A stretch of 46,446 nt of DNA from Burkholderia sp. E7m39 (GTDB lineage: Bacteria > Pseudomonadota > Gammaproteobacteria > Burkholderiales > Burkholderiaceae), in contig BBSL01000036.1 in the NCBI GenBank assembly GCA_001319865.1, forward strand, positions 1 to 46,446, written 5' to 3'. Positions 8,254 through 16,637 of this stretch are shown here, one piece after another (positions within the stretch are counted from its first letter, which is position 1; each line of letters begins with the position of its first letter). A program made the position numbers and the translations under genes. The notes below the pieces were generated by a model. The model saw nothing but the letters and a program-made list of their open reading frames with translations. It searched no databases and was not told the origin of the DNA.

Positions 8254-10592
8254 GGCTGCACCTTCTGCGTACCCGTGGCGGACGGCACGGGCATCGTTTG
8301 TACGGGCGCACCAGACTGCGCGGGCGCGACGGGCTGCGGCGGCGGGGCGTTTGCGGGAGCCGGTTGCGGAACGCCCAACGCCTGTTCACGCCGCATCTTG
8401 TCGAGATCGAACAGATTCAGCGTCGATCCGCCTTCGTTCGGACCAGCGGGCATGGGCGGCACCACGGGATCATCCTTGTCCCGCATCAGGTTGTTGTCGG
8501 ACTTGTATGCGCCCGTCACGCCCTGGATGTAGTCGTAGCGGTTCGCCGTCACCGCTTGCGCTGTATCGCGGTCGGCGATGATCACGGGACGGATGAACAC
8601 CAGCAGGTTGGTCTTCGAGCGCGTCTTGTTTTCCGAGCGGAACAGCTGGCCGATCCACGGGATGTCGCCGAGCAGCGGCACCTTGCTGTTGCTGACCTGA
8701 TAGTTGTCCTGCATCAGGCCGCCCAGCACGATGATCTCGCCGTTGTCGGCGAGCACCGTCGACTGGATCGAGCGCTTCGTGAATTCGGGACCGGCGGGAT
8801 TGGTCGTCACATTGGTCGTGCCTGTGACAATTGCCGAGTCTTCCGTGTACAGCTGCAGCTTCAGGATGCCGCCCTCGGTGATCTGCGGCTTGATGTGCAG
8901 CGTCAGACCCACGTCGATACGATCGAAGGTGTTGAAAGCCGTCGTCGCCGTGCTGCTCGTCAGGTTCGAATACGAGCCTGTCTGGATCGGCACGTTCGTA
9001 CCGACGACGATCTTCGCTTCCTGATTGTCGAGCGTGATGAGGTTAGGCGTGGACAGCACATTGGCGTCGGCCGTCTGCGACAGCGCCTGCAGCAACGCGC
9101 CGAGCCCGCGCACACCGAAGATGTTGCTCACGTAGCCGAGATTCAGACCTTGCTGCAGGTTCTGTCCCGCCAGCGCCGCCGCGACCCCGCCCGTGGCGGC
9201 CGCCGCCGTCAGGTTGACGATGCTGTTGCCGCTGCCCGTGGCGAGGTTGGTGCCCGCGAGCACGTTACCGTTACCGATCTGCCACTGGATACCGAGGTTG
9301 GCGTTGGTGTTCGAGTTCAGTTCGACGATCAGCGCTTCGATGTACACCTGCGGGCGACGCACGTCGAGCTGATCGATCACGGTGCGCAGGTTCCGGTAGA
9401 CGGGGTCCGACGCGGTGATGATCAGCGAGTTCGTCGACGCGTCGGCCTGGATCATGCCGCCAGGCTGATTGTCTTCGTTGCTGCCTTCTTTTTCGCCGAG
9501 AAAGTCCTGGTTGCCGCCGCCTTGGCCGCCATAGCCAGCGCCGCCCATTCCGCCGCTGCCGAGCGGATTGCTGCCTAGCGACGACCCGCTCGAGCCGCCT
9601 AGCGACCCCGACGGCAGCGGCGGATTGCCGGAGCCGCCCGTCGACGAAGGCGAGTTGTTCTGGTTGAACGAGTTCGCGGCCGTGTTGCCGCCCGACGATG
9701 ACGATTCGTTGCCGCCGCCCTTGCCGAGCATGCCGCGCAGCGTCCTTGCCAGACGCACGGCGTCCGCGTTGCGCAACTGCACGACGTGCATGTTGCCGGG
9801 CTGCGTGGTGGCGGCGTCGAGTTGCTGCGCGAGCGATTTCGCCGCCGCGAGGCGCGCCGCGTTCGACGCGCGCAGCAACAGCGAATTGGTGCGCGGATCG
9901 GCCTGCACGGAAACCTTCAGGGTTGCGTCCGTGTTGCCGATCGTGCCGGGGTCGAGAACCTTCGCCATTTGCGTCGCGACGTCGATCGCGTTCGCGTTCC
10001 TCAGCGGCACGACCTGCACCTGCTGGCCTGCCGCCGTGTCGATGCCCGCGATGATCTGCGCGATGCGTCGCACGTTGTCCGCGTAATCGGTGACGACGAT
10101 CGTGTTGTTCGACGGATATGCGGCAACCGTGTTGTTCGGCGAAATCAGCGGGCGCAGCACGGGCAGCAGGTTATTCGCCGACTCGTTCTTCAGCTGGAAC
10201 ACCTGCGTGATGACCTGATCGCCGCGCGCCGCGGGCGCGTTGCCGACATAGGTCGGCACGCCTTGCAGCTTGGCGTCGGCTTCGGGCACGACTTTCAGCA
10301 CGCCGTGGTCCTGCACGAGCGAAAAGCCCTGCATCCGCAGCGCGGACTGCAAGGTCTTGAGCGCCTGGTCTTCCGGAACCGGATTCTCCGAGACAAGATT
10401 CAGCTGTCCCTTCACGCGCGGGTCGACGATGATCGTCTTGCCCGTCGCCGCGCCAATCGCCCTCGCCACCTGATCGATATCGGCGTTGACGAAGTTAAGT
10501 GTCACCTGCGCGTGGGCGATTTCGGCCGTCAACATGCCAGCGACCAGCAACGCCGTCGCGACGCGACGCAATGCCATACGGTTTCTTCTCAT
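8250..10592 (-). CDS. gspD: Type II secretion outer-membrane secretin GspD
   Basis: Forms the multimeric outer-membrane channel of the T2SS. The 780-residue precursor has a Sec signal peptide (cleavage likely after AHA at about 28), then N0 (about 30-100), N1 and N2 domains, an N3 domain interrupted by a Gly/Ser/Asn-rich linker at about 291-378, the secretin core (about 400-680) with the VPLLGDIPWIGQLF motif, and a Pro/Ala/Gln-rich C-terminal tail (about 740-780). It is the first gene of the minus-strand operon; the promoter should lie in 10593-10800. An ATG five codons downstream (10577) has a slightly better ribosome site and would shorten the signal peptide. Confidence 0.98.
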   Translation of the reverse strand: MRRNRMALRRVATALLVAGMLTAEIAHAQVTLNFVNADIDQVARAIGAATGKTIIVDPRVKGQLNLVSENPVPEDQALKTLQSALRMQGFSLVQDHGVLKVVPEADAKLQGVPTYVGNAPAARGDQVITQVFQLKNESANNLLPVLRPLISPNNTVAAYPSNNTIVVTDYADNVRRIAQIIAGIDTAAGQQVQVVPLRNANAIDVATQMAKVLDPGTIGNTDATLKVSVQADPRTNSLLLRASNAARLAAAKSLAQQLDAATTQPGNMHVVQLRNADAVRLARTLRGMLGKGGGNESSSSGGNTAANSFNQNNSPSSTGGSGNPPLPSGSLGGSSGSSLGSNPLGSGGMGGAGYGGQGGGNQDFLGEKEGSNEDNQPGGMIQADASTNSLIITASDPVYRNLRTVIDQLDVRRPQVYIEALIVELNSNTNANLGIQWQIGNGNVLAGTNLATGSGNSIVNLTAAAATGGVAAALAGQNLQQGLNLGYVSNIFGVRGLGALLQALSQTADANVLSTPNLITLDNQEAKIVVGTNVPIQTGSYSNLTSSTATTAFNTFDRIDVGLTLHIKPQITEGGILKLQLYTEDSAIVTGTTNVTTNPAGPEFTKRSIQSTVLADNGEIIVLGGLMQDNYQVSNSKVPLLGDIPWIGQLFRSENKTRSKTNLLVFIRPVIIADRDTAQAVTANRYDYIQGVTGAYKSDNNLMRDKDDPVVPPMPAGPNEGGSTLNLFDLDKMRREQALGVPQPAPANAPPPQPVAPAQSGAPVQTMPVPSATGTQKVQP

Positions 10593-11109
10593 GGATATGG
10601 TTTCGAAGCCGACGTTGTGATCCGCCGACGGTCATGCACAGTGGACGACCGGTCGACACCCGGTCGTCCTCGGTCCTACAAGGCTCGCGCGACAGTCAGC
10701 TGCCGGGGATGCCTTGCCTCCCTGTAACCGAAAACAACGAACAGTAACAGCTTTTCGTGTCGGAAATGTCACAAAACCGGTAAGTGCCGTGAGTTTCCTC
10801 TAACGTTCGCGATCCGACGTTCGTCGGATTGCGCAGTCCGTCAAGTCCTTGAAAGTTTTCGTGCGCTGGACGGGCGCAAATCGTGATTGCGTTTGGCCGC
10901 AAGTCACTGGCTTATGTCGGTTGGCCAACTTTGAGGCAACAGGTCCTGCCGGTATGATACGGGCGGATCGACGGTTCGACCATGCTATGCGCAACGGGTT
11001 TTCCCGAGTGCGTGCCCAGCGGATAAAGGTGCCGGGTCGTCTTTACCGTTTTATTGCCTATATTGCTTAGGAATCGGACACAACCTGTCAACTTGACCGA
11101 CCTGACCCC
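10593..11109. other. Divergent intergenic region between gspD and the lytic transglycosylase
   Basis: This 517-bp stretch has no convincing gene. It should hold the promoters of the minus-strand gsp operon and the plus-strand transglycosylase gene. The only -10-like sequence I noted for the plus strand is TATATT at 11059-11064, without a good -35. The clearest structure is the inverted repeat at 10809-10832. Confidence 0.6.
10809..10832. repeat. 11-bp inverted repeat in the gspD upstream region
   Basis: A near-perfect dyad (GCGATCCGACG paired with CGTCGGATTGC, one G-T pair, 2-nt centre). No T run follows on either side, so it is not an intrinsic terminator. Its place about 220 bp upstream of gspD would suit an operator or an mRNA leader hairpin; no regulator can be named. 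Confidence 0.5.
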
Positions 11110-11550
11110 ATGAAAATGGCCTTCGTCACCGCCGCTGGACTGATCGCGCTGTTGGGCGCCGGGTCCGCGCGCGCCGACTGCTTCGACGAAGCCGCTCACT
11201 ATCAGAAGGTCAATCCACTCATTTTGCGGGCCATCGCGTGGCAGGAGTCGCACAACCGTCCCACGGCCGTGCACAAGAACGCCAACGGTTCGACCGACTA
11301 CGGCGTCATGCAGATCAACTCCGTTCACCTGCCCGTGCTCGCGCAATACGGCATCTCGCAGGGCACGTTGATGGAGCCGTGCAAGAACGTGTACATCGCA
11401 GCGTGGCATCTTCGGCAGAAGATGAACAAGTACGGCAATACGTGGGCCGCCGTCGGCGCCTATCACTCGGAAACGCCATCGTTGCGCGACGAGTACGCGC
11501 GGCAAATCGTGGCTATTCTCCGGAAGTGGAACCTGATGCCCGCGCGGTAG
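11110..11550 (+). CDS. Periplasmic lytic transglycosylase (IagB/IpgF/VirB1-like)
   Basis: Small SLT-domain enzyme that cleaves the glycan backbone of peptidoglycan, probably to let envelope machines pass. The 146-residue precursor has a Sec signal peptide (MKMAFVTAAGLIALLGAG, cleavage after ARA at about 22). The SLT domain follows at about 25-140, with catalytic Glu46 in AIAWQESHN, the STDYGVMQIN motif at about 61-70, and AWHLRQKMNKYGNTWAAVGAYHS near the end. Two Cys residues of the mature protein (24 and about 98) could form a disulphide. It is divergent from the gsp operon, so a role in making room for the T2SS is plausible, but that is inference from position. Confidence 0.92.
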   Translation: MKMAFVTAAGLIALLGAGSARADCFDEAAHYQKVNPLILRAIAWQESHNRPTAVHKNANGSTDYGVMQINSVHLPVLAQYGISQGTLMEPCKNVYIAAWHLRQKMNKYGNTWAAVGAYHSETPSLRDEYARQIVAILRKWNLMPAR

Positions 11551-11726
11551 TGCGTCCCGCCGTTCGCGCGGTATCTGCGCAAATTGATCTGCATTGCTGC
11601 GTCGAAGATGCGGCATCCTCAAACTCCAATTGATGCACAATGCGGCTTCGTGCTGCCGCTGGGCTCACGTCGTTTCGGCGATTGACCGGCGCATGCGTCA
11701 TTCACCTCCACGTTTTCCGTACCGCG

Positions 11727-12986
11727 ATGAATCAGCCGATATTGCCCGTCACCGTGATTTCCGGTTTTGTGGGCGCCGGCAAGACCACGCTCGTCGATCA
11801 GATTCTCTCGAACCGCGCCGGTCCGCGAGTCGCGGCGATCGTCACCGATCTTGCCGCCGTCCGTATTGATATCGACAACGCCGCGCCGGCCTCGTCGACG
11901 GCGCCGCGCGTCGAGCTGCCGAATGGCTGCGTCTGCGTGCAAGCCGGCGAAGATCTGCTCGAACAGCTCGCCGAGCTTGCATCGGCGAACCGCTTCGACG
12001 CCATCGTCATCGAGGCATCGGCTGCCGACGAGCCGATGAGCATCGCCGAGTCCATCCTCGAGGATGAATCGCTGGCTGCGCTGGTGCGAGTGGATACGGC
12101 CGTGACCGTGATCGACGCCGCCGCTTTCCTGCACGACTATGCATCGACGGATGCGCTATCCGCGCGAGGACTGGCCGCGTATGAAGACGACGATCGCACG
12201 ATCGTCGAAGTGCTGATCGAGCAGGTCGAGTTCTGCGACGTGTTCGTCATCAACAAGGCCGATCTCGTTTCCGCCGACGACCTCGCGCATCTGCGTGACG
12301 TACTCGCGGCGCTCAATCCGCGCGCCGCGCAAATCGTCAGCAGCTACGGCAATGCGAACGTCGAAGAGGTGCTCGGCACGGCGCGTTTCGATTACGACGC
12401 GACGTCGAACGCGGCGGGTTGGCTCGTGTTGCTGCATGATCCCGCGAGCCACGAACAGCAACGCGAAGGCAAAGGCGTCGGACATGTCGTCTATCGCGCG
12501 CGGCGGCCGTTTCATCCCGAACGATTGTGGGCACTGCTGCACGAAGAGTGGCAGGGCGTGTTGCGCGGCAAAGGCTTCTTCTGGCTCGCGACTCGCAACG
12601 ACATCGGCGGCTCGCTATCGCAGGCGGGCGGCGCATGCCGGCCGGCGCCGGCGGGAACATGGTGGGCCGCGCAGGATCGCAGCGAATGGCCCGAAGGCGA
12701 CGACGAACTGCTGGCAGAGATCGCCGCCGACTGGCACGGCGACGCCGACGACTTCACGATCGGCGATCGCCGTCAGGAGCTGGTGCTGATCGGCGTCGAT
12801 ATTGAGCCGGCGCATTGGCGCGCGAAATTCGATGCATGTCTTTTGACCGACGACGAATACGCGTTGGGCGTCGAAGGCTGGCTCGGATTGGCCGATCCGT
12901 TCCCCGCGTGGGATCTCGAAGACGATGACCACGATCACGATCACGACCATCACGATCACGATGGTCATCATCACCACCATCACTGA
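11727..12986 (+). CDS. COG0523/CobW-family GTPase with His-rich tail (putative metal chaperone)
   Basis: G3E-family GTPase of the metallochaperone type. In the 419-residue product, Walker A is GFVGAGKTT at 13-21, the G4 motif NKADL lies near 176, and a CobW C-terminal domain covers about 235-390. The C-terminus is an Asp/His run ending in HHHHHH, a likely metal store. The conserved CxCC metal site of the family is present only as GCVCV (67-71): the third Cys is replaced by Val. The start is ATG 11727; the frame is open 29 codons further upstream, but that extension is not family-like. The target metal (zinc, cobalt, nickel or iron) cannot be told from sequence. No Zur-type palindrome was recognised upstream. 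Confidence 0.9.
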   Translation: MNQPILPVTVISGFVGAGKTTLVDQILSNRAGPRVAAIVTDLAAVRIDIDNAAPASSTAPRVELPNGCVCVQAGEDLLEQLAELASANRFDAIVIEASAADEPMSIAESILEDESLAALVRVDTAVTVIDAAAFLHDYASTDALSARGLAAYEDDDRTIVEVLIEQVEFCDVFVINKADLVSADDLAHLRDVLAALNPRAAQIVSSYGNANVEEVLGTARFDYDATSNAAGWLVLLHDPASHEQQREGKGVGHVVYRARRPFHPERLWALLHEEWQGVLRGKGFFWLATRNDIGGSLSQAGGACRPAPAGTWWAAQDRSEWPEGDDELLAEIAADWHGDADDFTIGDRRQELVLIGVDIEPAHWRAKFDACLLTDDEYALGVEGWLGLADPFPAWDLEDDDHDHDHDHHDHDGHHHHHH

Positions 12987-13033
12987 ACGTCATGGGACGT
13001 CTCGCCTGACGTCCGCTGTCGAAAGCACAGACG

Positions 13034-13056
13034 AAAAAAAACCCGCCAATGGCGGG
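13034..13056 (-). terminator. Intrinsic terminator of the HU gene
   Basis: On the minus strand a CCCGCC/GGCGGG stem with a 3-nt loop is followed by eight T residues. It lies 25 nt after the HU stop codon. On the plus strand there is no T run, so it serves HU only. Confidence 0.92.
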
Positions 13057-13081
13057 CGTCAACAAATCAAGCTGCTGAAAC

Positions 13082-13360
13082 TTAGCGCTTGTTGACAGCG
13101 TCCTTGAACGCCTTGCCAGCTGTGAACTTGACGGTCTTTGCGGCCGGAATCTTGATGGTTTCGCCCGTCTTCGGGTTGCGGCCCGTACGTGCTGCGCGCT
13201 TGCCCGAACCGAAGCTGCCGAAGCCGATCAACTGGACTGCATCACCCTTCGCCACAGCCTTCTTGATAACTTCAAGCAGCGTGTCCAGCGTTTCGCCGGT
13301 TTGAGCCTTGCTGGCGCCCGTCTGACCTGCGACGGCGTCGATCAGTTCCTGTTTGTTCAT
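13082..13360 (-). CDS. hup: DNA-binding protein HU
   Basis: Histone-like nucleoid protein that binds and bends DNA as a dimer. The 92-residue product starts [11 protein letters not shown], has the beta-arm region with [20 protein letters not shown] (arm tip with the conserved Asn-Pro) and ends [10 protein letters not shown]. Length matches HU (about 90 residues). The ATG at 13360 has an AGAAAGGA ribosome site; the longer open frame upstream of it is not family-like. It has its own promoter and terminator. HU assists DnaA-driven origin opening in other bacteria, which is of interest given the candidate origin 2.5 kb away. Confidence 0.98.
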   Translation of the reverse strand: MNKQELIDAVAGQTGASKAQTGETLDTLLEVIKKAVAKGDAVQLIGFGSFGSGKRAARTGRNPKTGETIKIPAAKTVKFTAGKAFKDAVNKR

Positions 13361-13850
13361 TAAGGTTCCTTTCTGGTTTAGGTTGACACGAACAGCGCGA
13401 ACGCGCCGATTATACGTGCGCGCGCCGCGCCGTCGAGCAGCGACGGCTCGGGAATACCCCGGACACCCGCAGCGCGCCTGGCACTGCGTCAAGCGCCGTG
13501 CTGCCGCTTCCCTCGCGGCGCTTGCTATGATAGCGCAGCGCAAACCCAATCTGGATAAGGGTTTCGAAGAATTACACCCCGCAACGCCTGATACAGCTTG
13601 GAAAGCAGCATTTTTGCCGTCGCACGCATCGAATAGATGCGATCAGGATCGCTCGAAGCCCCGCCAGCGTTGGTTTTTGCCAACGTTCGGCACTGCCGGA
13701 AGGGCGCTGGAAGGGCGTCTGGACGGGGTTGCAGCGGATTTCGGCGGGCTCTTTGCATGCCCCGACATGTATGCGCCGCTAGGCGTTTGCGCTTCCAAAC
13801 GGGCGCTTCGACGATGCCCGCTTTCCTCCCAGCACTGCATTTCATCGCGC
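13361..13850. other. Divergent intergenic region between HU and mnmC
   Basis: This 490-bp stretch holds the HU promoter on the minus strand. On the plus strand an extended -10 (TGCTATGAT, 13523-13531) may start the mnmC message about 310 bp before its ATG; no good -35 is seen. The mnmC frame stays open through this whole stretch, but the translation is not family-like and has no ribosome site. Confidence 0.5.
13409..13436 (-). promoter_or_regulatory. Sigma-70 promoter of the HU gene
   Basis: Reading the minus strand, a perfect TATAAT (13409-13414) is preceded by TCGACG (13431-13436, four of six matches to the -35 consensus) with a 16-nt spacer. Transcription would start about 40 nt before the HU ATG. 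Confidence 0.7.
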
Positions 13851-15821
13851 ATGACCGAACCTCTCGTCCCCGCTATCCTCGCGTTCCGCGACAACGGCAC
13901 GCCGTATTCGCCGCGCCACGACGACATCTATCACAGCGCCGTCGGCGCACTGGCGCAGGCGGAATATGTCTTCCTCAAGGGCAACGAGCTGCCGTCGCGC
14001 TGGCAAAAGCGGCGCGTGTTCACCGTGCTGGAAACGGGTTTCGGCATGGGCATCAACTTCCTCGTCACATGGGCGGCATGGCGTGCGGACCCGCATCGTT
14101 GCGAGCGGTTGCACTTCGTTTCGACGGAGAAGCATCCCTTTTCACGCGACGATTTGATGGCGGCCCTGGCGCCGGCCGTTGCGGACGCATCGATCGCACC
14201 GCTCGCGCAACAACTCGCCGATCAATGGCCGATGCTTGTGCCTGGCACGCATCGGCTGGAATTCGACGAGGGACGCGTGACGCTCACGCTCGTGTTCGGC
14301 GACGCAGCGCAGACGCTAGGCACGCTCTGGTTGCGCGCGGACGCTTTTTATCTAGATGGCTTTTCGCCGTCGAAGAATCCCGAGTTATGGACGCCTGCGA
14401 TCTTCAAGGCGCTCGCGCGGCTCGCGGGCGATCAGGCCACCTTCGCCACTTACACCAGTGCGGGCGACGTGAAGCGTGGGCTTCAGCAAGCGGGATTCGA
14501 GTACCGGAAGGTGGACGGCTTCGGCTGGAAGCGCGCAATGCTCGTCGGGCGCTTCGCGCCGCGCTATCGCGTGCGGCGGCACGAGCCGCCATCGCCGCTT
14601 GCTGTCGGCGAACGCCATGCTGTCGTGATCGGCACAGGGCTCGCGGGCTGCGCGGCGATCGAACGGCTCACCGCGCGAGGCTGGCGCGTCACGTCGCTGG
14701 AACGCCACGCGAATGTGGCGCGCGAAGCGTCGGGCAATCCCGCGGGCGTGTTCCATCCGATGATGTCGCGCGACGACAGCGTCGGCTCGCGCATCACGCG
14801 CGCCGGCTTTCTTTATGCGCTGCGGCGATGGACCGATCTCGAACGGCGCGGGCATCGTCTGCTGCGCGGTGTCGACGGCCTGCTGCAGATTGCCACCGAT
14901 GACGACGAAGCCGACGCGATGGCCCATGGATTCGCATCGTTCGCGTACCCGAAGGACTACGTGACGCCCGTATCCCGCGCGGACGCCGCGCGCATTGCGA
15001 ACATGCGCGTCGCGCGCGGCGGCTGGCTCTTTCCGCACGGCGGCTGGATCGATCCCGCGTCGCTCTGCGCGGCGCAATGCGAAGCAGCACAAGGCTTGCT
15101 CGAACGGCGTTTCGGCATCGACGCGTCGCGTATCGAACGCATCGAAAACGAGTGGATCGTGTTCGATCGAAACGGCGCGGCCATTGCCGGCGCGCCCGTC
15201 GTGATCTTCGCCAATGCGCATGAAGCGGCGCGCGTCGCGGGCTTGCGTCATGCGCCGACGCGCAGCGTGCGCGGTCAATTGACACTGCTGCCCGACAGCG
15301 CGGCGAAGGCGTTGCGCGTGCCCGTGATCGGCGAAGGGTATGCAGTGCCGCTGCCGAACGGCATCACATTGACGGGCGCCACCTACGACATCGACGACCC
15401 CGACGGCCAGATGCGCGCCGATGCTCACATCGAGAACATCGAGCGCGTCGCACAGATGCTGCCCGAGCTGCGCGACGTTCAATTCGCGCAAACGGGTGCG
15501 CAGCTGGACGGGCGCGTCGCATTTCGCTGCGTGACGAGCGACCGTCTGCCGATGATCGGCGCTTTCGCCGACGAAGCCGCTGCGATCCGCGACGCCGCGA
15601 AACTGCGCGGCGCGTGGCCGCTCGATCTGCCGCGCGCGGCGGGACTTTACGGCGCGTTTGCGTTCGGCTCGCGTGGTCTTGTCTGGGCGTCGCTCGGCGC
15701 GGAACTGATCGCTTCGCAAATAGAAGGCGAGCCCTGGCCGATCGAACGCGATCTCGCCGAGGTGCTCGATCCCGCGCGTTTCCTGCTGCGAGCGCTGCGC
15801 CAAGGCACGGCGGAACAATAA
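13851..15821 (+). CDS. mnmC: Bifunctional tRNA mnm5s2U biosynthesis protein MnmC
   Basis: Cytoplasmic enzyme that finishes mnm5(s2)U at the wobble position of several tRNAs. The FAD domain removes the carboxymethyl group from cmnm5U and the methyltransferase domain methylates the resulting nm5U with SAM. The 656-residue product has an N-terminal MnmC2 methyltransferase domain (SAM loop LETGFGMGINF at about 60) and a C-terminal MnmC1 domain with the FAD-binding motif VVIGTGLAGCAAIERL at about 260-275. I chose ATG 13851 (MTEPLVPAILAF) because family similarity begins there. MnmC acts on the product of MnmE/MnmG, and mnmG begins at 46160 of this window. Confidence 0.95.
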   Translation: MTEPLVPAILAFRDNGTPYSPRHDDIYHSAVGALAQAEYVFLKGNELPSRWQKRRVFTVLETGFGMGINFLVTWAAWRADPHRCERLHFVSTEKHPFSRDDLMAALAPAVADASIAPLAQQLADQWPMLVPGTHRLEFDEGRVTLTLVFGDAAQTLGTLWLRADAFYLDGFSPSKNPELWTPAIFKALARLAGDQATFATYTSAGDVKRGLQQAGFEYRKVDGFGWKRAMLVGRFAPRYRVRRHEPPSPLAVGERHAVVIGTGLAGCAAIERLTARGWRVTSLERHANVAREASGNPAGVFHPMMSRDDSVGSRITRAGFLYALRRWTDLERRGHRLLRGVDGLLQIATDDDEADAMAHGFASFAYPKDYVTPVSRADAARIANMRVARGGWLFPHGGWIDPASLCAAQCEAAQGLLERRFGIDASRIERIENEWIVFDRNGAAIAGAPVVIFANAHEAARVAGLRHAPTRSVRGQLTLLPDSAAKALRVPVIGEGYAVPLPNGITLTGATYDIDDPDGQMRADAHIENIERVAQMLPELRDVQFAQTGAQLDGRVAFRCVTSDRLPMIGAFADEAAAIRDAAKLRGAWPLDLPRAAGLYGAFAFGSRGLVWASLGAELIASQIEGEPWPIERDLAEVLDPARFLLRALRQGTAEQ

Positions 15822-15831
15822 ACGCCGAAAA

Positions 15832-15857
15832 GTTATCCACGTCGATCTGTGGATAAC
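15832..15857. promoter_or_regulatory. Palindromic pair of DnaA boxes
   Basis: GTTATCCAC and GTGGATAAC form a perfect inverted pair around an 8-nt centre. The minus-strand member is a perfect DnaA box (TTATCCACA); the plus-strand member has one mismatch. It begins only 11 bp after the mnmC stop codon. Confidence 0.75.
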
Positions 15858-16026
15858 CGGGGAAAATGCGCGTGCAACTCGTGTGGAATCGATGTGGACG
15901 TAAACGGGGTAACTCGAACCACCCGCGCGCCACTCAAAAAGTTATTCGACGAACGCCGTCGCGCGCGCACATCAAACGCGCGCTGTTATGCGCTCGGCAA
16001 AACGCTGATTCAATTCGGTAAACCCG

Positions 16027-16069
16027 GGTTATCCACAGAAAAGCGCCTGCCTTGTTAACTTCTACTACG
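16027..16069 (+). promoter_or_regulatory. Left origin element: DnaA box plus trio run
   Basis: A perfect DnaA box TTATCCACA (16029-16037), a 21-nt spacer, then CTTCTACTA (16059-16067). About 34 of 43 bases match the inverted element at 19245-19287, including the shared CTTGTTAACT core and the same 21-nt spacer. Confidence 0.7.
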
Positions 16070-16637
16070 TATACATACAGGTAAACCTTTTGATGAAAGG
16101 CTCGCGGCCGGTCGAAGCGCGGCAACATCGCTCGTTTTGTCGTTGAAGACCGCAATGGAACGCATCGAGTCCGGAACGCGAAAGGCTCGACGACACTCAA
16201 ACCGCCAGCACGATCGGCGCGTCGTTTTTCCCGAAATGCACGCTCAGACCGGTCGGTTTTTCCTGTTGTCGTGAAGTTAGCGTATGTTTTACCGCTTTGA
16301 GCGCCTGTTCGGCGCTTTTCCGACAACTGTAAGGAAGGTGTGGCACAATCGCCGTTCTTTCCGCGTCGTGTTTTGCACCGGCGCGTCCATGGAACGGTTG
16401 CCTGACCCCCAGAATCTGATTCGAAAGTCGACGGCGCTCTTTTCACTCACGTCGGGCCGCGCATGGTTAGTCATGCGGCATCGTCGTGTTCGTTTCAGTT
16501 TTTCACCCGATCGTTGACACTCGCAACGCCGGCAGACGCGAACGGATCGCGGCAACGGATGCGGCGCGCGCCTTGCGTGCCGCTGGCGTTTGCCCGTTCG
16601 CGTCGTCTGCCGTTGCCGTAAAGGAGAAGCCACCACG

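Larger units (their letters stand above)
15822..16637. other. Left half of a candidate bipartite replication origin (gene-free)
   Basis: This 816-bp stretch has no supported gene. It holds DnaA boxes at 15833-15841 (TTATCCACG, one mismatch), 15848-15856 (perfect, minus strand) and 16029-16037 (perfect, plus strand). It also has a trinucleotide run CTTCTACTA at 16059-16067 that continues into A/T-rich DNA (16069-16100). The arrangement DnaA box, spacer, CTA-type trio, A/T-rich DNA resembles the core opening element described in bacterial origins. The closely related element on the far side of ybdK strengthens the case. There is no dnaA gene in the window. Confidence 0.65.

Noticed and set aside
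6949..9578. Long plus-strand frames antisense to gspE and gspD
   Set aside because: Both are shadows of strong conserved genes and carry Arg/His/Asp-rich, motif-free translations.
12905..12986. Asp/His repeat at the end of the CobW gene as a DNA repeat
   Set aside because: It is a low-complexity coding tail (GAC/CAC codons) known from metal chaperones, not an independent repeat element.
13353..13850. N-terminal extension of 166 codons in the mnmC frame
   Set aside because: It overlaps the HU start, has no ribosome site and no family similarity; GC-rich DNA often leaves frames open by chance.
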